Assembly (NCBI GenBank): GCA_001643675.2
Contig: LSRY02000024.1
Span: 1,180,001-1,244,000, forward strand
Length of the DNA: 64,000 nucleotides
Reading direction: 5' to 3'
Origin: Monocercomonoides exilis
Taxonomy: Eukaryota > Preaxostyla > Oxymonadida > Polymastigidae
Shown: positions 53,011 to 63,370 of the stretch, piece by piece
Layout of the letters: every line of letters starts with the position of its first letter
How positions within the stretch are numbered: the stretch's first letter is position 1
Made by a program: the position numbers and the translations under genes
The notes under the pieces: generated by a model
Told to the model about the DNA's origin: nothing
Seen by the model: only the letters and a program-made list of their open reading frames with translations
Databases searched by the model: none

Positions 53011-53990
53011 TTATTGGCTTAGGAAGAAACAAGTTTGTTTGAAGATGAGGTTGCAATATGATAGGAGATAAAAGTATTTTTTCGATAAATGTGAAAGATA
53101 AATGAATTTTGATGAAGGAAAATGTGAGTTGAATGAAATGGTTGATGAAGAATGCTGATAAGAAGAAGAAGAAGATGATGATGATGAAGGAGGAGAAGGA
53201 GAAGGAGAAAAAGAAGTGAATGAAGAATTTCGTGCACTCATGTTGCTTGGCGAAGAGTAATGATAAGGCAATGAGCCAATTGTTGACGATGATGATGAAT
53301 GAGAATAACTTGTATTTTCGCTTGTTTCATGCGAAAACTACCAAAAATTCGACAGTATTGAATCCAAAGTTTCATTAATAAAAGCATATGTTTTAAAATG
53401 GAAAAAGTCGATGCTTTTATCATATCGAGAAATTGATGGATTGTGATGTATCCAGATCTTCTCGATCATTCTCTTTGGCTTTGCTGTTCACCACTTTCAT
53501 TTGAACGAACTTTTTTATGCGTTGCTGTTTCATTTATCGGTTTAATCGCTTCTTTTTCTTCCTCTTTTTCTTTATTTTTTCTTTATTTTCTTCTATTATC
53601 ACATCTTCTTCAACTTTCCTTTAAAAGCATTTCTAAAACAGATAAATAGACAGTATCAAAACTTTTTCATATTACTCTTGTGAATACTCGACAAAACTTT
53701 CAATTCTTACATATTCTGAAATATGTTCAGCAACTTTGGTCGACTTTTCATCTCGGCATATAACTTCAATTCTTTTATTTCCTTTTTTTCTCTTCTTCCT
53801 CTTATCCCTCTCTGCTATAATCTCTTTCTCTTCCTTCCTCATTGTTCTTCCTCTGCTGCTTCAGCTGCACTCGTTGGAGTCATATAATGTCGTTCATCAA
53901 GTTCTGATATCTCTTGCTTTTTATCATCTGCATAACTGCTTCCAGGCACGTTGCTTCCTCAAATATACATTCTTATCTGTTTAGTGATCT
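53011..53990 (-). pseudogene. Decayed minus-strand coding remnant, Ser/Pro-rich end
   Basis: The minus strand gives protein-like stretches in shifting frames: SSYADDKKQEISELDERHY near 53940, EEKEAIKPINETATHKK near 53550, then SRYDKSIDFFHFKTYAFINE (near 53425) running through one TAG into a Ser/Pro-rich tail (SFTSFSPSPSPPSSSSSS, near 53205). The composition is like other proteins of this window, but frameshifts and stops break it. One of the stops could be part of an intron end (GGTAG). No family recognised. Confidence 0.4.
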
Positions 53991-54774
53991 CTCATTCAGC
54001 ATTGATCTCACAGAGCGGACAACTTGAAATATGAATTAATTTGTGCTGTGTGGTTTTTCGAATATTCTCTCTAAAGCCTAAGGAAATTTTTAACTTGGAG
54101 GATGTCTGGTTGCAGATGCCGTATAAAGAAGCACTTATTCAAAGGAGCGAAAATTATAAAGGAGCAGACAAATGAATTTGAATGCACCGGAAAACTGTGG
54201 ATTGATGAGAAAACATTGGATGTATTTTCTGCAATTGATTGAGCAAATATATTCATGTGATTTATTTGTCGAACATCGTTTAATAAAAACACATCTTTTT
54301 AAAGCGCTAATTTTTTTTTCTTTAATTGTTGCTTTTTTAATTGGAATCTCTGCAATTCACTTTTACCGAATTGAAATGACACAAAAGTGAATAAAAAGGA
54401 GAAATTGTCAAAATTTGAATTGCCTTAAATAAAAATCGTTTAAAGCAACCAAACCTGGTTTCATTCAAAAGTTGTGTTTGTGCAAGCTCCGTTCTGCAGA
54501 AACATATTTTTTTCCCTTTCGTTCAAAGAATATTTGTCAGGATAAACTAATAATTAAGAAAATTCTCTGTGAAAACGTTAAATAAAACCTAATACTTGAA
54601 ATCTGAAAAGTGTTTAATATCAATCAATTCAAAAAATACATGTGCTCTTTATTCATTTTCCACGCATTGATGTTAGTTTTTAAAAGTTAAAATTATCAAC
54701 AATAAATGATTTCGCAGATCATCCCATTTGTGGAACTTTGTCATCACAAAGAATAAACTATTTTTTATTGAGTC
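53991..54774. other. Spacer upstream of the USP-transposase gene, with one short reading frame
   Basis: AT-rich, mostly without coding signal. One plus-strand frame of 46 codons (54102-54242, ATG to TGA) has a protein-like sequence (QTNEFECTGKLWIDEKTLDV), but it is too short to call a gene and may be an eroded exon. A 16-bp palindrome, CTTTGTCATCACAAAG, lies near 54735. No inverted repeat matching the far side of the next gene was found by eye. Confidence 0.4.
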
Positions 54775-57700
54775 ATGGAACGAATCAAGTTTTCTCTTTT
54801 ATCAAACTCGAGGAAAAGCGAAAAATGCAGAGATGTTTGGGAGTATCTATCAAACAAATCTGCAAATGATTGTGTGGAAATGCTGAAGTACATGTTCTTC
54901 CATACAAATACGGGTAAAAAAATATTTCCCCAGATTCAAAAAATATTTAACGGTTTGTTTTTGTTTTTCGTCTTTGTATTTATATTTATCAAACTCTTTG
55001 AAACTTTTGACTACTGAAGATCGAAATCAATATGTAATATTGCGATTAGCGTCTGCATATAATCGAGAAGAAAATCCACACACAAAAGTGACGCTTTTAA
55101 AATGTGTTTGCCAGGAATATGCCCTCTCGCAATTGATCGATTTGGGTTTTGAATGTTCTCATGGAAGCTATTATCACGCAAAGGATAATAGCTCGTACAC
55201 ATCGTTTGATTTTCGAACTCCAAAAAAAGCTGCTCTTCCCCCATCAAAACGAAGTTTGATCTAATTCTTTATTGAAAAAAATGTGAAACTGTTCATCTAT
55301 AATTTGTTCTTTATCATATATTAACATTTTAATAGAGATGAGCCCAGAAGATGAAAAAGTTTTCACTGATTTCATAAATGAAAATTCAACCGAATCATCG
55401 AAATGCATTTGTAAGTTGTCACAACAGAATAACAGTTTGTCTTCTTATTGGGTTCTTTAATTAAAAGTGTTGAAGAATTATCACTTTCAGAATCTTCAAT
55501 GGAAATAGATGATGATTTCAAAATCATAAACTGCAGCGAAGAAATGGAAGAAGATGAAGATCCTCTTTATCATTATTTCACTGAGAACAACACAAGAAGC
55601 GAATATTTGCAGACAGCAGAAGAATCAAACAATTCAAAAAACAATGAATTCATTCACATGGAGATAGATGATGAAATTTCACTTTTGGACGTTCAATGTG
55701 AAATGGATGAAGAAAGCTGTTTCGAACCGGAAATAAATTTGGATTTATCAGAATTAACATCGCAAAGCAATAATGGAGAAAATATGGAGATTGAAAAAAA
55801 TGAAGAACTGCATTATTCCAACGAAACCAATGAAAATTCAATAAAGAATAGTCAAGACTCGATTTCTTCTTGCAGCTCAATCATCGAATGCTGTTCAAAG
55901 AATAATCAGCACTCTGCACAAACTGGAACACAGAGAGAAAACAAGAATTATTATCCGTTACCAAACATGGGAAACACTTGTTATCTCGCTGCAATGCTAC
56001 AAGTGTTCCGTTCTATTTATTTGCACTCAGAACGATTTTGTACACGAAAAGGGAAGATTTCACACTATTTGCATCGTTTGCTGAACATTGTCCAATCTTT
56101 GGATTGTTCAGTTAACATTAACAATAATAATGTCCCACAATCTTGGTCCTTGCCTTTTGTGAGATGTTGGGAAAAAAGGCATGGACTGAAAACGTGTGAA
56201 CAACAAGAATGTTATGAAACATTTTTTAATATGTACCAGGATCTAATTTCAATAACACCAGCATTAGCAAACCAAATGAGAACGAACCAATCATTTCCAA
56301 GAAAATGTTGTGAATGTGGATCATATGAGTATGGAATTTGTGAATCTACTCCATTAATTCGACTTCACGGTTCAGATGTCATTTCGGAATTTAATAAATC
56401 ATTCTCATCAGGTCAAACAAATACAAACAACAGAGAGGCCTTTTGTCTCAGATGTCAGAAAAATACAGATCAATATTCAATAATGAATATCCTTCAATTC
56501 CCTCATATTTTAACAATCACTCTTGAATCTGATAAATTTGATCAAAAGAAAATATACAACATTCCATTACAAATTTCATTTTTAAAGAATGAAGAAACAA
56601 TTAAGGCTTTTCCTTTCCATTCAGAAAATATGTACAATTATCGGTTGATAGCAGTCCTGTTTCATCGAGGATCGAAAGATTGTGGACATTTTTATGCAAT
56701 GTGTAGAAGCAGATGCCCATCGCCAAAATGTACATCATGCAAAGATTGTTGGTATATTTGTAACGACGGAGAAATATCCTTCATTAATAATGAAATTACA
56801 ACAGAAACAAACTCTCACATAAACAAAGGTTCAATTCCGTTTCTGATTGTTTACTCTCAGGAGAATAGTGGATGCATTCCTGTTTCCGATATTGCTTCAC
56901 CAAATTTGTTTCAATTGGGACTATCACATCAAGGAAGTTCTTTTTCGAATAATATTTCATCAATGAATCAGAGGAAAACAAATGTTCGTTCGGTTTGCAT
57001 TAATTGTAATGGTTTATTACAAGATCCTTCTTATTCACTTCATCCTAATACGACAAATCCACATCATTCCACTTCACCTTCAATAATATATGATGATGAA
57101 ATTTCTTATGTCCATTCTTCGTCAGAAAATCACCACAAAAAATCGACCTTATTTGGTTTATCAAATCGACATTCCGAATGTTCCATCACATCTGAAATAG
57201 ACACTTCATTTCTTCCTTTTTCTGACGAATTTTCTTCTAATTGCAATTATCAAACGAACTCAAAAGACTGTGAAACTAATAATACAACAATTAATAATCA
57301 TCTCACTCATAATTCAACCGCATCTACTAAACCAAATGGAAAACAATCTCTCTTTCCAGAAATGATTTCATCCAGCCAATTGAGTGAAACAAAAAACAGA
57401 TCAACAAATCCTAATCGATACTTTTCAACCCTTCACAATTATCGACATAAAGATTCACAAAATGCAAACGTCAATAATCCATTCTTTCATGGTTCTCCAA
57501 ACAATTCTTATTCACATATCAAAAAACAAAAAGTTCGTATCATCAATTCAACAAAAGCGCAGCTATTCAGAAAGTTAATGGAAACCACGAATATTAAAAT
57601 GTCAAAAAGTTCTTTCTACAAAAAGACGAAACACCTTAAAAGGGCTTCCAGGCGAACTGACTTGTGCAACTTATGTGAAATGTTCAATCATCTGAAGAAA

Positions 57701-58747
57701 AAAGAAGAATATCTTAAAACAAAATCACAAACATTGAATGATCAAGAGCAACAAACAATAAGACTTATTGAAAAACACCGTTTTCTGGCGTCAAATCAAC
57801 GTCAGCACTTCCATCAAATCAAAAAGAACATTTCATTTTCGGAAGCGTTGGTTTTGTTCGACTTTAAAGAGAATTGGACGCTTCCTATTTGCAAAAATCA
57901 AATAAGCCGAGATTATTACGAAAAAGAGGAAATCACACATTTTTGTGTAATTGTTTACATTGTTAACAAGAAAGGAGACAAAGAAAAGCACATTTTTAAC
58001 TTCTTCTCAAACGCTCTATCTCACGACTACCGTTTCACCATTGAATGTCTGAAGCAAGTTTTGGAAGATGAAATCGTTAAAGACAAGCAAACTCTTCATT
58101 TTGTATGTGATACAGGGCCACACTTTCGGAATTCCCAGCTTATGCATTTTCTCCTTTCTGACAACTCTTCTCCCGTCAAAGGCAAACGAACAACTCTTTC
58201 CTTTTTTTGTGAAAAACATGGAAAAAGTGAATGTGACGGAGAATTCGGGAATCTGACAAACTGTGTAAAAAATAACTTGTCCAATGGACCTTCTCTTAAT
58301 AATATTGATGAACTTATTAAATTTCTAAAAGACCATACAGATGACTTATATGATTCCCACCAAAACAACTTGGATAATTATCAAAAGACAACACGATATT
58401 TTGTCAAGTGTGAATCATTTATGAAAATTTTTTTTTCATTTTCTTCATTTTTTTATTAACTCAGACACTCTTCTGGAAATAAAATACGATGGAGGAAAAT
58501 TGAAGCGAAGTCCATAAAGACGTATTTGTTCTATGAGAAACGAGGTAATCAAATATTCAGATCTGTGTGTTCACCACAAGATTCCCGAGGAAAAGAGTTA
58601 ATGAACTTCCTTGAAAAAAGCATAAGAGATGAAAGGATGATAAAATCCTCTAAAAAATATTCTCGCAAAACAGAAATGTTTGAAATAGGGAATGCTACAA
58701 GAAAACTATTAAATGATAGGAAAAAATTGGATACAATTTGTTTTTAA
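54775..58747 (+). CDS. Ubiquitin-specific protease fused to a DDE/RNase-H-like transposase-type protein (five exons)
   Basis: Join 54775-54952, 55020-55253, 55336-55434, 55491-58407, 58465-58747: 1,236 residues ending in TAA. The ATG is fixed by an in-frame TGA six bases upstream. Exons 1-3 (residues 1-170) are a helical region ending in a basic TPKK...PPSKR stretch and a DEKVFTDFINEN helix, as in the N-terminus of a transposase-like family widespread in animals and fungi. The fourth exon then encodes an acidic linker, a USP domain (about 328-635), a Ser/Asn-rich linker, and the transposase core (about 860 to the end). The USP is thus inserted between the N-terminal and catalytic parts. A start at ATG 55499 with a separate upstream gene is possible, but USP and core share one uninterrupted exon, so that fusion is directly encoded. 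Confidence 0.75.
54953..55019 (+). other. Intron 1 of the USP-transposase gene
   Basis: 67 bp, GTTTGTTTTT to TTGACTACTGAAG. Splicing gives IFN-DRNQYVILRLASAYN with split codon g|at. Unspliced reading becomes a Phe-rich string and stops. Confidence 0.75.
55254..55335 (+). other. Intron 2 of the USP-transposase gene
   Basis: 82 bp, GTTTGATCTA to CATTTTAATAG. The split codon a|ag (Lys) joins PPSKR to KMSPEDEKVFTDFINEN. Confidence 0.7.
55435..55490 (+). other. Intron 3 of the USP-transposase gene
   Basis: 56 bp, GTTTGTCTTC to TTATCACTTTCAG, split codon a|aa. The more canonical-looking GTAAGT at 55411 was rejected because splicing from it to the same acceptor creates TAA. This is the least certain of the introns. 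Confidence 0.55.
55946..56866 (+). other. USP (peptidase C19-type) deubiquitinase domain
   Basis: The Cys box PNMGNTCYLAAMLQVFRS carries the nucleophile Cys at 55979-55981 (residue 334). QQECYETFFNMYQDLI corresponds to the QQDAxEF motif. CCECG and CLRC supply a CxxC...CxxC zinc site. The His box is YRLIAVLFHRG followed by DCGHFYAM, with His at 56687-56689 (residue 570). WYICNDGEISF gives the Asn/Asp (595/596) that completes the triad. All active-site residues of a working deubiquitinase are present. Length, about 300 residues, is at the short end for the family. Confidence 0.85.
57536..58407 (+). other. DDE/RNase-H-like transposase core
   Basis: A Cys-containing N-terminal piece (TDLCNLCEMFNHLKK) precedes three acidic motifs: LVLFDFKENWTLP (Asp at 57860), FVCDTGPHFRNSQL (Asp at 58109) and EKHGKSECDGEFGNL (Asp at 58235). 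The triple D-x2-EN, D-x5-[FY]-[KR]N and HGK-x2-CD pattern is that of an expanded transposase-like family I know from animal and fungal genomes but cannot name with certainty. All three candidate metal ligands are retained, and the core continues into the last exon. Transposition activity is inference. Confidence 0.6.
58408..58464 (+). other. Intron 4 of the USP-transposase gene
   Basis: 57 bp, GTGTGAATCA to TTTATTAACTCAG, with a pyrimidine-rich middle. The split codon aa|a (Lys) joins TRYFVK to HSSGNKIRWRKIEAKSIKTY and opens the last 93 codons. Confidence 0.75.
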
Positions 58748-60160
58748 AGTTCTGGTCTTATTGATGAGTTATTTTGTTTTTTTAGAATTTTATATTGAAA
58801 CGAACGACGTTTTTTGATTTGTCTGCTGCTCAAGCCATTAAGTATTTGCTTCAAACAAATGCTTTCTGGTACCTCAATTTTCGCTCTTGAGCGAAATAAA
58901 TGGGGCTAGGCTGATTCCGTCCTGGGACTGTGCTGTGACCGGTCCAGCACAGTCCCTTGAAGGCTTTGGGTCCAGAATCAGCCTCCCAGGGTAGACAATC
59001 ATTTAATAAATTCGTTTCAATATTGAAATTCTTTTTTTTCATTAGTTTTATTTTTTTCTGTTTTTCAAATGTCGGCATTTGATGTTTTATTTTAATGTAT
59101 CACATTGCTTTCTATTAAAATTATTCATTTTTCAATTAACTTTTATTCAGTGAAAAGATCAAGAAATGTATTATGTTAATATTGAATTATAATTCACAAG
59201 TTTTCTACACATTTTCAGAGCAGATTGGATTAGTAATTTAAAGTGCGTAGAAAAAAAAACCAGAACTCTCGTTGATTTAGCTTTGAATTAACGATAATAT
59301 TTGTATAAACTGAAATAGAGAAGCAAATCATAGAATGATTTATCTATAGACATTGATCAAAAAGCTAATTCATAAAGTTTGTTTTCATTGCAACAATGAA
59401 ATATTCTGTTTAAAAAATCAATAGTGAATGATTTATAAATGCAACTGTTGCTTTTCAACAATTTGCTGTAACGCTTTCTTTTCAGAAATTTGAAATGCCT
59501 GCGAAGCGTTTTTGAAGCACGGAAAAACGCTAACAAAGATTCATAAATATTGCCTGAATAATGAATTACATTTCAATATAGACCAAAATATTTTTTGGAA
59601 TTCACTTTTTGTTGCAATGAAGATTTTGAATGCAGAGATAAATAGTTTATTAATAAGGAATTAAGTGAAAATGAACGAAGAAAGGAACGGAGAAAAAAGA
59701 ATCCGAAAAAAAGAACAAAATTCAGAGATCAAAGGAAAGTCCAAAGATGAGCATCCAATTGAAAACATGGCTTTTGAATGTTATGTTCAAATCACAGAAA
59801 AATCTGCGGGAATCTTATAACGGAGTTTGTTGTTTGCATCATATTGCTTTGATTTATTGCGAAGCTGATTAAGCTTTATTCATCCTTCTTTCGTTTTTTT
59901 ATTTGAGCGCATTTACACAAATATTCATAAAAAGATTTTTCTTTCTTTGTATATATGTGATCTGAAAATTTTTTTTTTTGATGATAAGAAGATATGTTAT
60001 TTATATATTAATATTTTCAAGGAAAGTTACTTTGTTCCCGTTTAGCTAATGATAGTGTTCAACTTCTTTGTGAAGATCACCAATAACAACTTAAATAATG
60101 AAATTTTATGTCTTCTACTTCTCCATCTGATCTAACTTTTGTTGTATTCTCAAATAATCT
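58748..60160. other. AT-rich spacer with one structured element and one short reading frame
   Basis: Mostly AT-rich non-coding DNA. It contains the GC-rich base-paired element at 58870-58992. At 59671-59820 an ATG-started frame of 49 codons (MNEERNGEKRIRKKEQNS...) has local composition and amino-acid usage like the Lys/Glu-rich proteins here. It may be a small gene or a stray exon, with no other support. Confidence 0.4.
58870..58992. ncRNA. Candidate structured RNA or hairpin element (strand unknown)
   Basis: A GC-rich patch in AT-rich surroundings with nested perfect pairing. AGGCTGATTC (58908-58917) pairs with GAATCAGCCT (58975-58984). Inside it, GGGACTGTGCTG (58924-58935) pairs with CAGCACAGTCCC (58945-58956) around a 9-base loop. 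A separate hairpin TTTCGCTC/GAGCGAAA sits at 58879-58896. It matches no tRNA, 5S or spliceosomal RNA signature I can recognise on either strand. A transposon terminal hairpin is the main alternative. Confidence 0.4.
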
Positions 60161-60239
60161 GGTTTCTTCTTCTCCTCCTCCTTCTCCTTCCTCCTCTCCT
60201 CCTCCTCCTCTCCTCCTCCTTTTATTTTCCTCCTTTTAT
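60160..60239 (+). repeat. Pyrimidine-rich CTC/CTT low-complexity tract
   Basis: About 80 bp of almost pure C/T with irregular TCCTCC repeats. It lies at the left edge of an eroded coding island. It may be the remnant of a Ser- or Pro-coding tract; no function is visible. Confidence 0.6.
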
Positions 60240-60249
60240 TTATTCCAAA

Positions 60250-61660
60250 GAAGAAAATAATCTTATGTTACAGCATCAGCGATACGATAACGGTGCAGGC
60301 GTCAATCCTTTTTCGTCAAGATTTTCAAATTTTCTCTGTCAGATTGTTTGGAAAGACATTCACAGAGAAAAACAACGTGAGATGAGTGCAATACGCGTTG
60401 AGAAATTGCTCAGGAGAAATAATGAATGAGAAAGGAAGAAAAAGAGAAAAGAAGAAGAACTCAGAAATCGCTACAACACCACGAGGCAGCGAATGAGATG
60501 ATGGCACTGCAATCGGTACAAAGCGAATGGAAAGATGGCAGAAGGAGAGAAGACGACAAGGCAATCGAAGTGGCTTCGTGGAAGCAAACATAACAAGAAG
60601 TGGAAAAAAAGAAACTTGTTTTCTAACTGTGGCTGTAGGGGGATGATGGAGAGGAGAAGCTGAAGACCGAAAAGCATCAGATGCATGAGAAGAAGGAGAT
60701 TGATACGAACCTGAAGCATTATATGTACAAACCTATGTTAATGCACAATATTTTTACGCTGACCAAGGCGAAACTTACGTTGCATTTGACTCACTTGTTG
60801 TCAATGTTGTCGCTAACGATGATATTCTGGAAGGAATAGCGTTGTGAGAAGCATATGAAAAAGCTGGCATGGAACAACAAAGAAAAGAGAAGAATGATGA
60901 TTGAGGAGCACAAACGAGAGATTATGCAGAGAGAGGAGAAGGAGAAAGCAAAGAACGCAGAAAAGCCAAACACTTCAAAAATTATTATCACAGCTCATCC
61001 TTTTGCAGATGTGTCTCAGAAGTCACAAACGGTGAAAGCAGCCCACAAGACATATAAATGAACCCTGTTTCTTATCCAACCTCGCTTCCATCCACTTTTT
61101 CAATTTGCAATGTCATACATGAGCAGCCAAGGCAACCTCTTTCCTTCCAAGTGAAAAAAACCAGTTTGGTCAACAAAATTCAACTTGTCAACTTTCAAGA
61201 GATAATCTCCCACGTGGACGAGCTTGTGTCCGTTATGAAGCAGTACCTGATTCTATTCTACAAAATTTGTGGAACAGGAGATGGTGAAGTGGACTGGAGA
61301 GTTATTAAAAGTGACAAGGAAGTTGAAGAGGTTCAGGAAAGAGCAGACAGAACAGGAAAAGGAAAAACTTCATGCGGAGCTGAGGAAGCTGAATGAAGGA
61401 GAAAAGACAGGCGAAAAGATGACTGCGAAGTTGAATTAGAAATCGGAGTTAAGGAGACGCATAGAAGAGAAAAAGAGGATTTTGAAGAAGGAGAACGAGT
61501 AGAGCAAAGGGTTTGTTCAGAACGATAAGCTGCCACAGTTTGTGAGCTCCCCGAACAGTAAAACTTCTCAGGCATTTCCAATATCTTCTTCTTCTCCTTT
61601 TTCTTCTGTTGATGCTTCAAATTTGAGGTCATCAAAAACAAACATCTTCAAAAGTTTTCT
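60250..61660 (+). pseudogene. Eroded Lys/Glu-rich coding island
   Basis: GC content rises and the plus strand gives protein-like segments in changing frames: WKDIHREKQREMSAIRVEKL near 60355, FTLTKAKLTLHLTHLLSM near 60755, NKEKRRMMIEEHKREIM near 60870, LVNFQEIISHVDELVSVMKQ near 61180, RTEQEKEKLHAELRKLNEGE near 61345 and KLPQFVSSPNSKTSQAF near 61530. Stops and shifts interrupt all of them. A broken helical or coiled-coil protein gene is the simplest reading; a multi-intron gene is less likely because the joins lack GTKTGW donors that I can see. No family recognised. Confidence 0.45.
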
Positions 61661-61965
61661 GTTAATTTGATTGACTTTACAGTTGTTACGTATTTCTCAT
61701 TATGACTGGATTTAAGAGGAGAAGTGGCAAAGACAGATGAACAGAAATGTGAAATATGTATGGCTGGTTATATGAGCATTTTTTCGGAGTTGTTTTGTAT
61801 GATTTTCGTAATTTTTTTTTATATATTTGTACTGAAGGGTCAGAATATATTTTTTTTCTAATTAGTAATTTTGTGCTTTCATGAAACAACTTAAATATTT
61901 GTTGTTTTCACTTTTCTTCTCCCTCTTCTTCTTTCTCATCCATGAATTTTTTTGACTCATTTCAG

Positions 61966-62703
61966 AATTCACAATTTCACTATCTCATCTTCTGAGTGAC
62001 ATCTCAGCTATTCAAGCCGCTCTCATCGCGCAAATTCGCTTCCTCTGCCCTACCAGCGAAGATACAATTTCACTTCCTTCTTTTCTCCAAAAATAAAAAA
62101 CAATAAAATTTTCAACAAACACTTCTTGGCCTTCTGCCACCAAAACTATTCATTTTCCAGGTGCAGATGAGCACACCACATGCATCACTTCCTTCTGTGA
62201 TGATTCATGGAAACCATTGAAGAAGGGATGAAATAGAGGCAGGGAGAGAAAGCGAGGAAGAAGAAAGGAGGCTTGAACAACCGATTTGGCAGGATCTGCA
62301 CTCAATATCATCGTTATTGATGCTTCTGGAGGTGCATCAAGGAAATTTTGTGGAGCGGCTGGAAAAGAGAGAGAGAAAGAGAAAACAGAAAAATAAAAGG
62401 AAGAGATGAGGAAGAGAGATGAGAGAAGAGCAAAAAGATAAGAAATTTTAGGAATTAGCCCAAATGATGGAAAAGAAAAAGATAAGCAAGGAAAGCCAGA
62501 AGAGGAACATGAGAAAGAAGCGAAAGACTGAAAAGAAGAGAAGGCCAAAGAAGGCACTGAAGAAAAGAAGGAGAAGAAAAAAAGAGGGAGTGAGAGATAA
62601 AAGAAAAGAAAAAGAAATGCAATCCGAAGGAGGACTTTTTTTCTGTTTATGGAGAAAAATTATCTCAAAATGCCTCGCTTTGAAAAGAACAGTTTGCAAT
62701 TAA
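61966..62703 (+). pseudogene. Second eroded plus-strand coding island
   Basis: The first part, just after a TTTCAG acceptor-like site, reads SLSHLLSDISAIQAALIAQI followed by RFLCPTSEDTISLPSFLQK and a stop. A second frame from about 62160 gives STPHASLPSVMIHGNH, one stop, then EEERRLEQPIWQDLHSISSL and a Lys/Glu-rich tail to 62703. It may be the continuation of the preceding island. Minus-strand reading gives Ser/Phe-rich shadow sequence. No family recognised. Confidence 0.4.
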
Positions 62704-63370
62704 TTTATTAGATAAAATGAGTCTCAAATTCAATATTGTTTCATTTTTTTTTTTTTGGACTTAGAAACACAGACAGATAATATTTTTAAAAAACATTATT
62801 AACATTTTTAAACTGCGAATCGATAATTACTGTGAAGAATAAAATGCCAGTTTTGAAGAAAAGAAAAAAATGAAAACGAGAAATATATGGAATTCAATGA
62901 AACTTTTTAAACAACAATAATATTCGGTTTAATAAGAAAATGATTAGATTTTTAACAACTTACACTCAATTTATTGCAAAGTTTGATACAATATTGGATA
63001 GTGTTGTTGCATATTTGAAACAAACAATAAAGTGATTTAGTTTTTCATTTTTGTTCACGATTGTGCGAAACAGTAACATTTGACAAAATTTTTCTAAATC
63101 GAAATGATTGCATTTCTATTGGATAGCGCAAAATTATCATAATAGATCATAAACATTCATGCAATATGTGCGAACCGTAAAAGTTGTTATTCATCAAAAA
63201 AGACAAATATCAAACAAGTTACGTTTTTAATAATGGTCATCCAACAATAATCATTAAAAATACTATTTTTTTTTATAATTGTTGACTTGAAAGTTGATGA
63301 CTGATATTATTCATGATGCCTGAAAGCATTTTTGATGTTTGAAAACTGTTTTTTCATAATCTTAAACTTA
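62704..63370. other. AT-rich gene-free spacer
   Basis: About 0.67 kb, AT-rich, with stops in all frames and a poly(T) of about 13 bp near 62744. Nothing else seen. Confidence 0.55.

Noticed and set aside
53160-53215. GAA/GAT repeat block as a possible CRISPR-like or regulatory repeat.
   Set aside because: It is simply the complement of a Ser/Pro coding remnant on the minus strand; there are no regular repeats with spacers anywhere in the window.
55411-55427. GTAAGT donor for intron 3 of the USP-transposase gene.
   Set aside because: Joining it to the TTTCAG acceptor makes a stop codon; GTTTGT at 55435 keeps the frame and fits the other donors.
58851-59078. Minus-strand 75-codon frame through the GC-rich hairpin element.
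   Set aside because: The frame exists because the patch is GC-rich; the exact nested complementarity is better explained by secondary structure than by coding.
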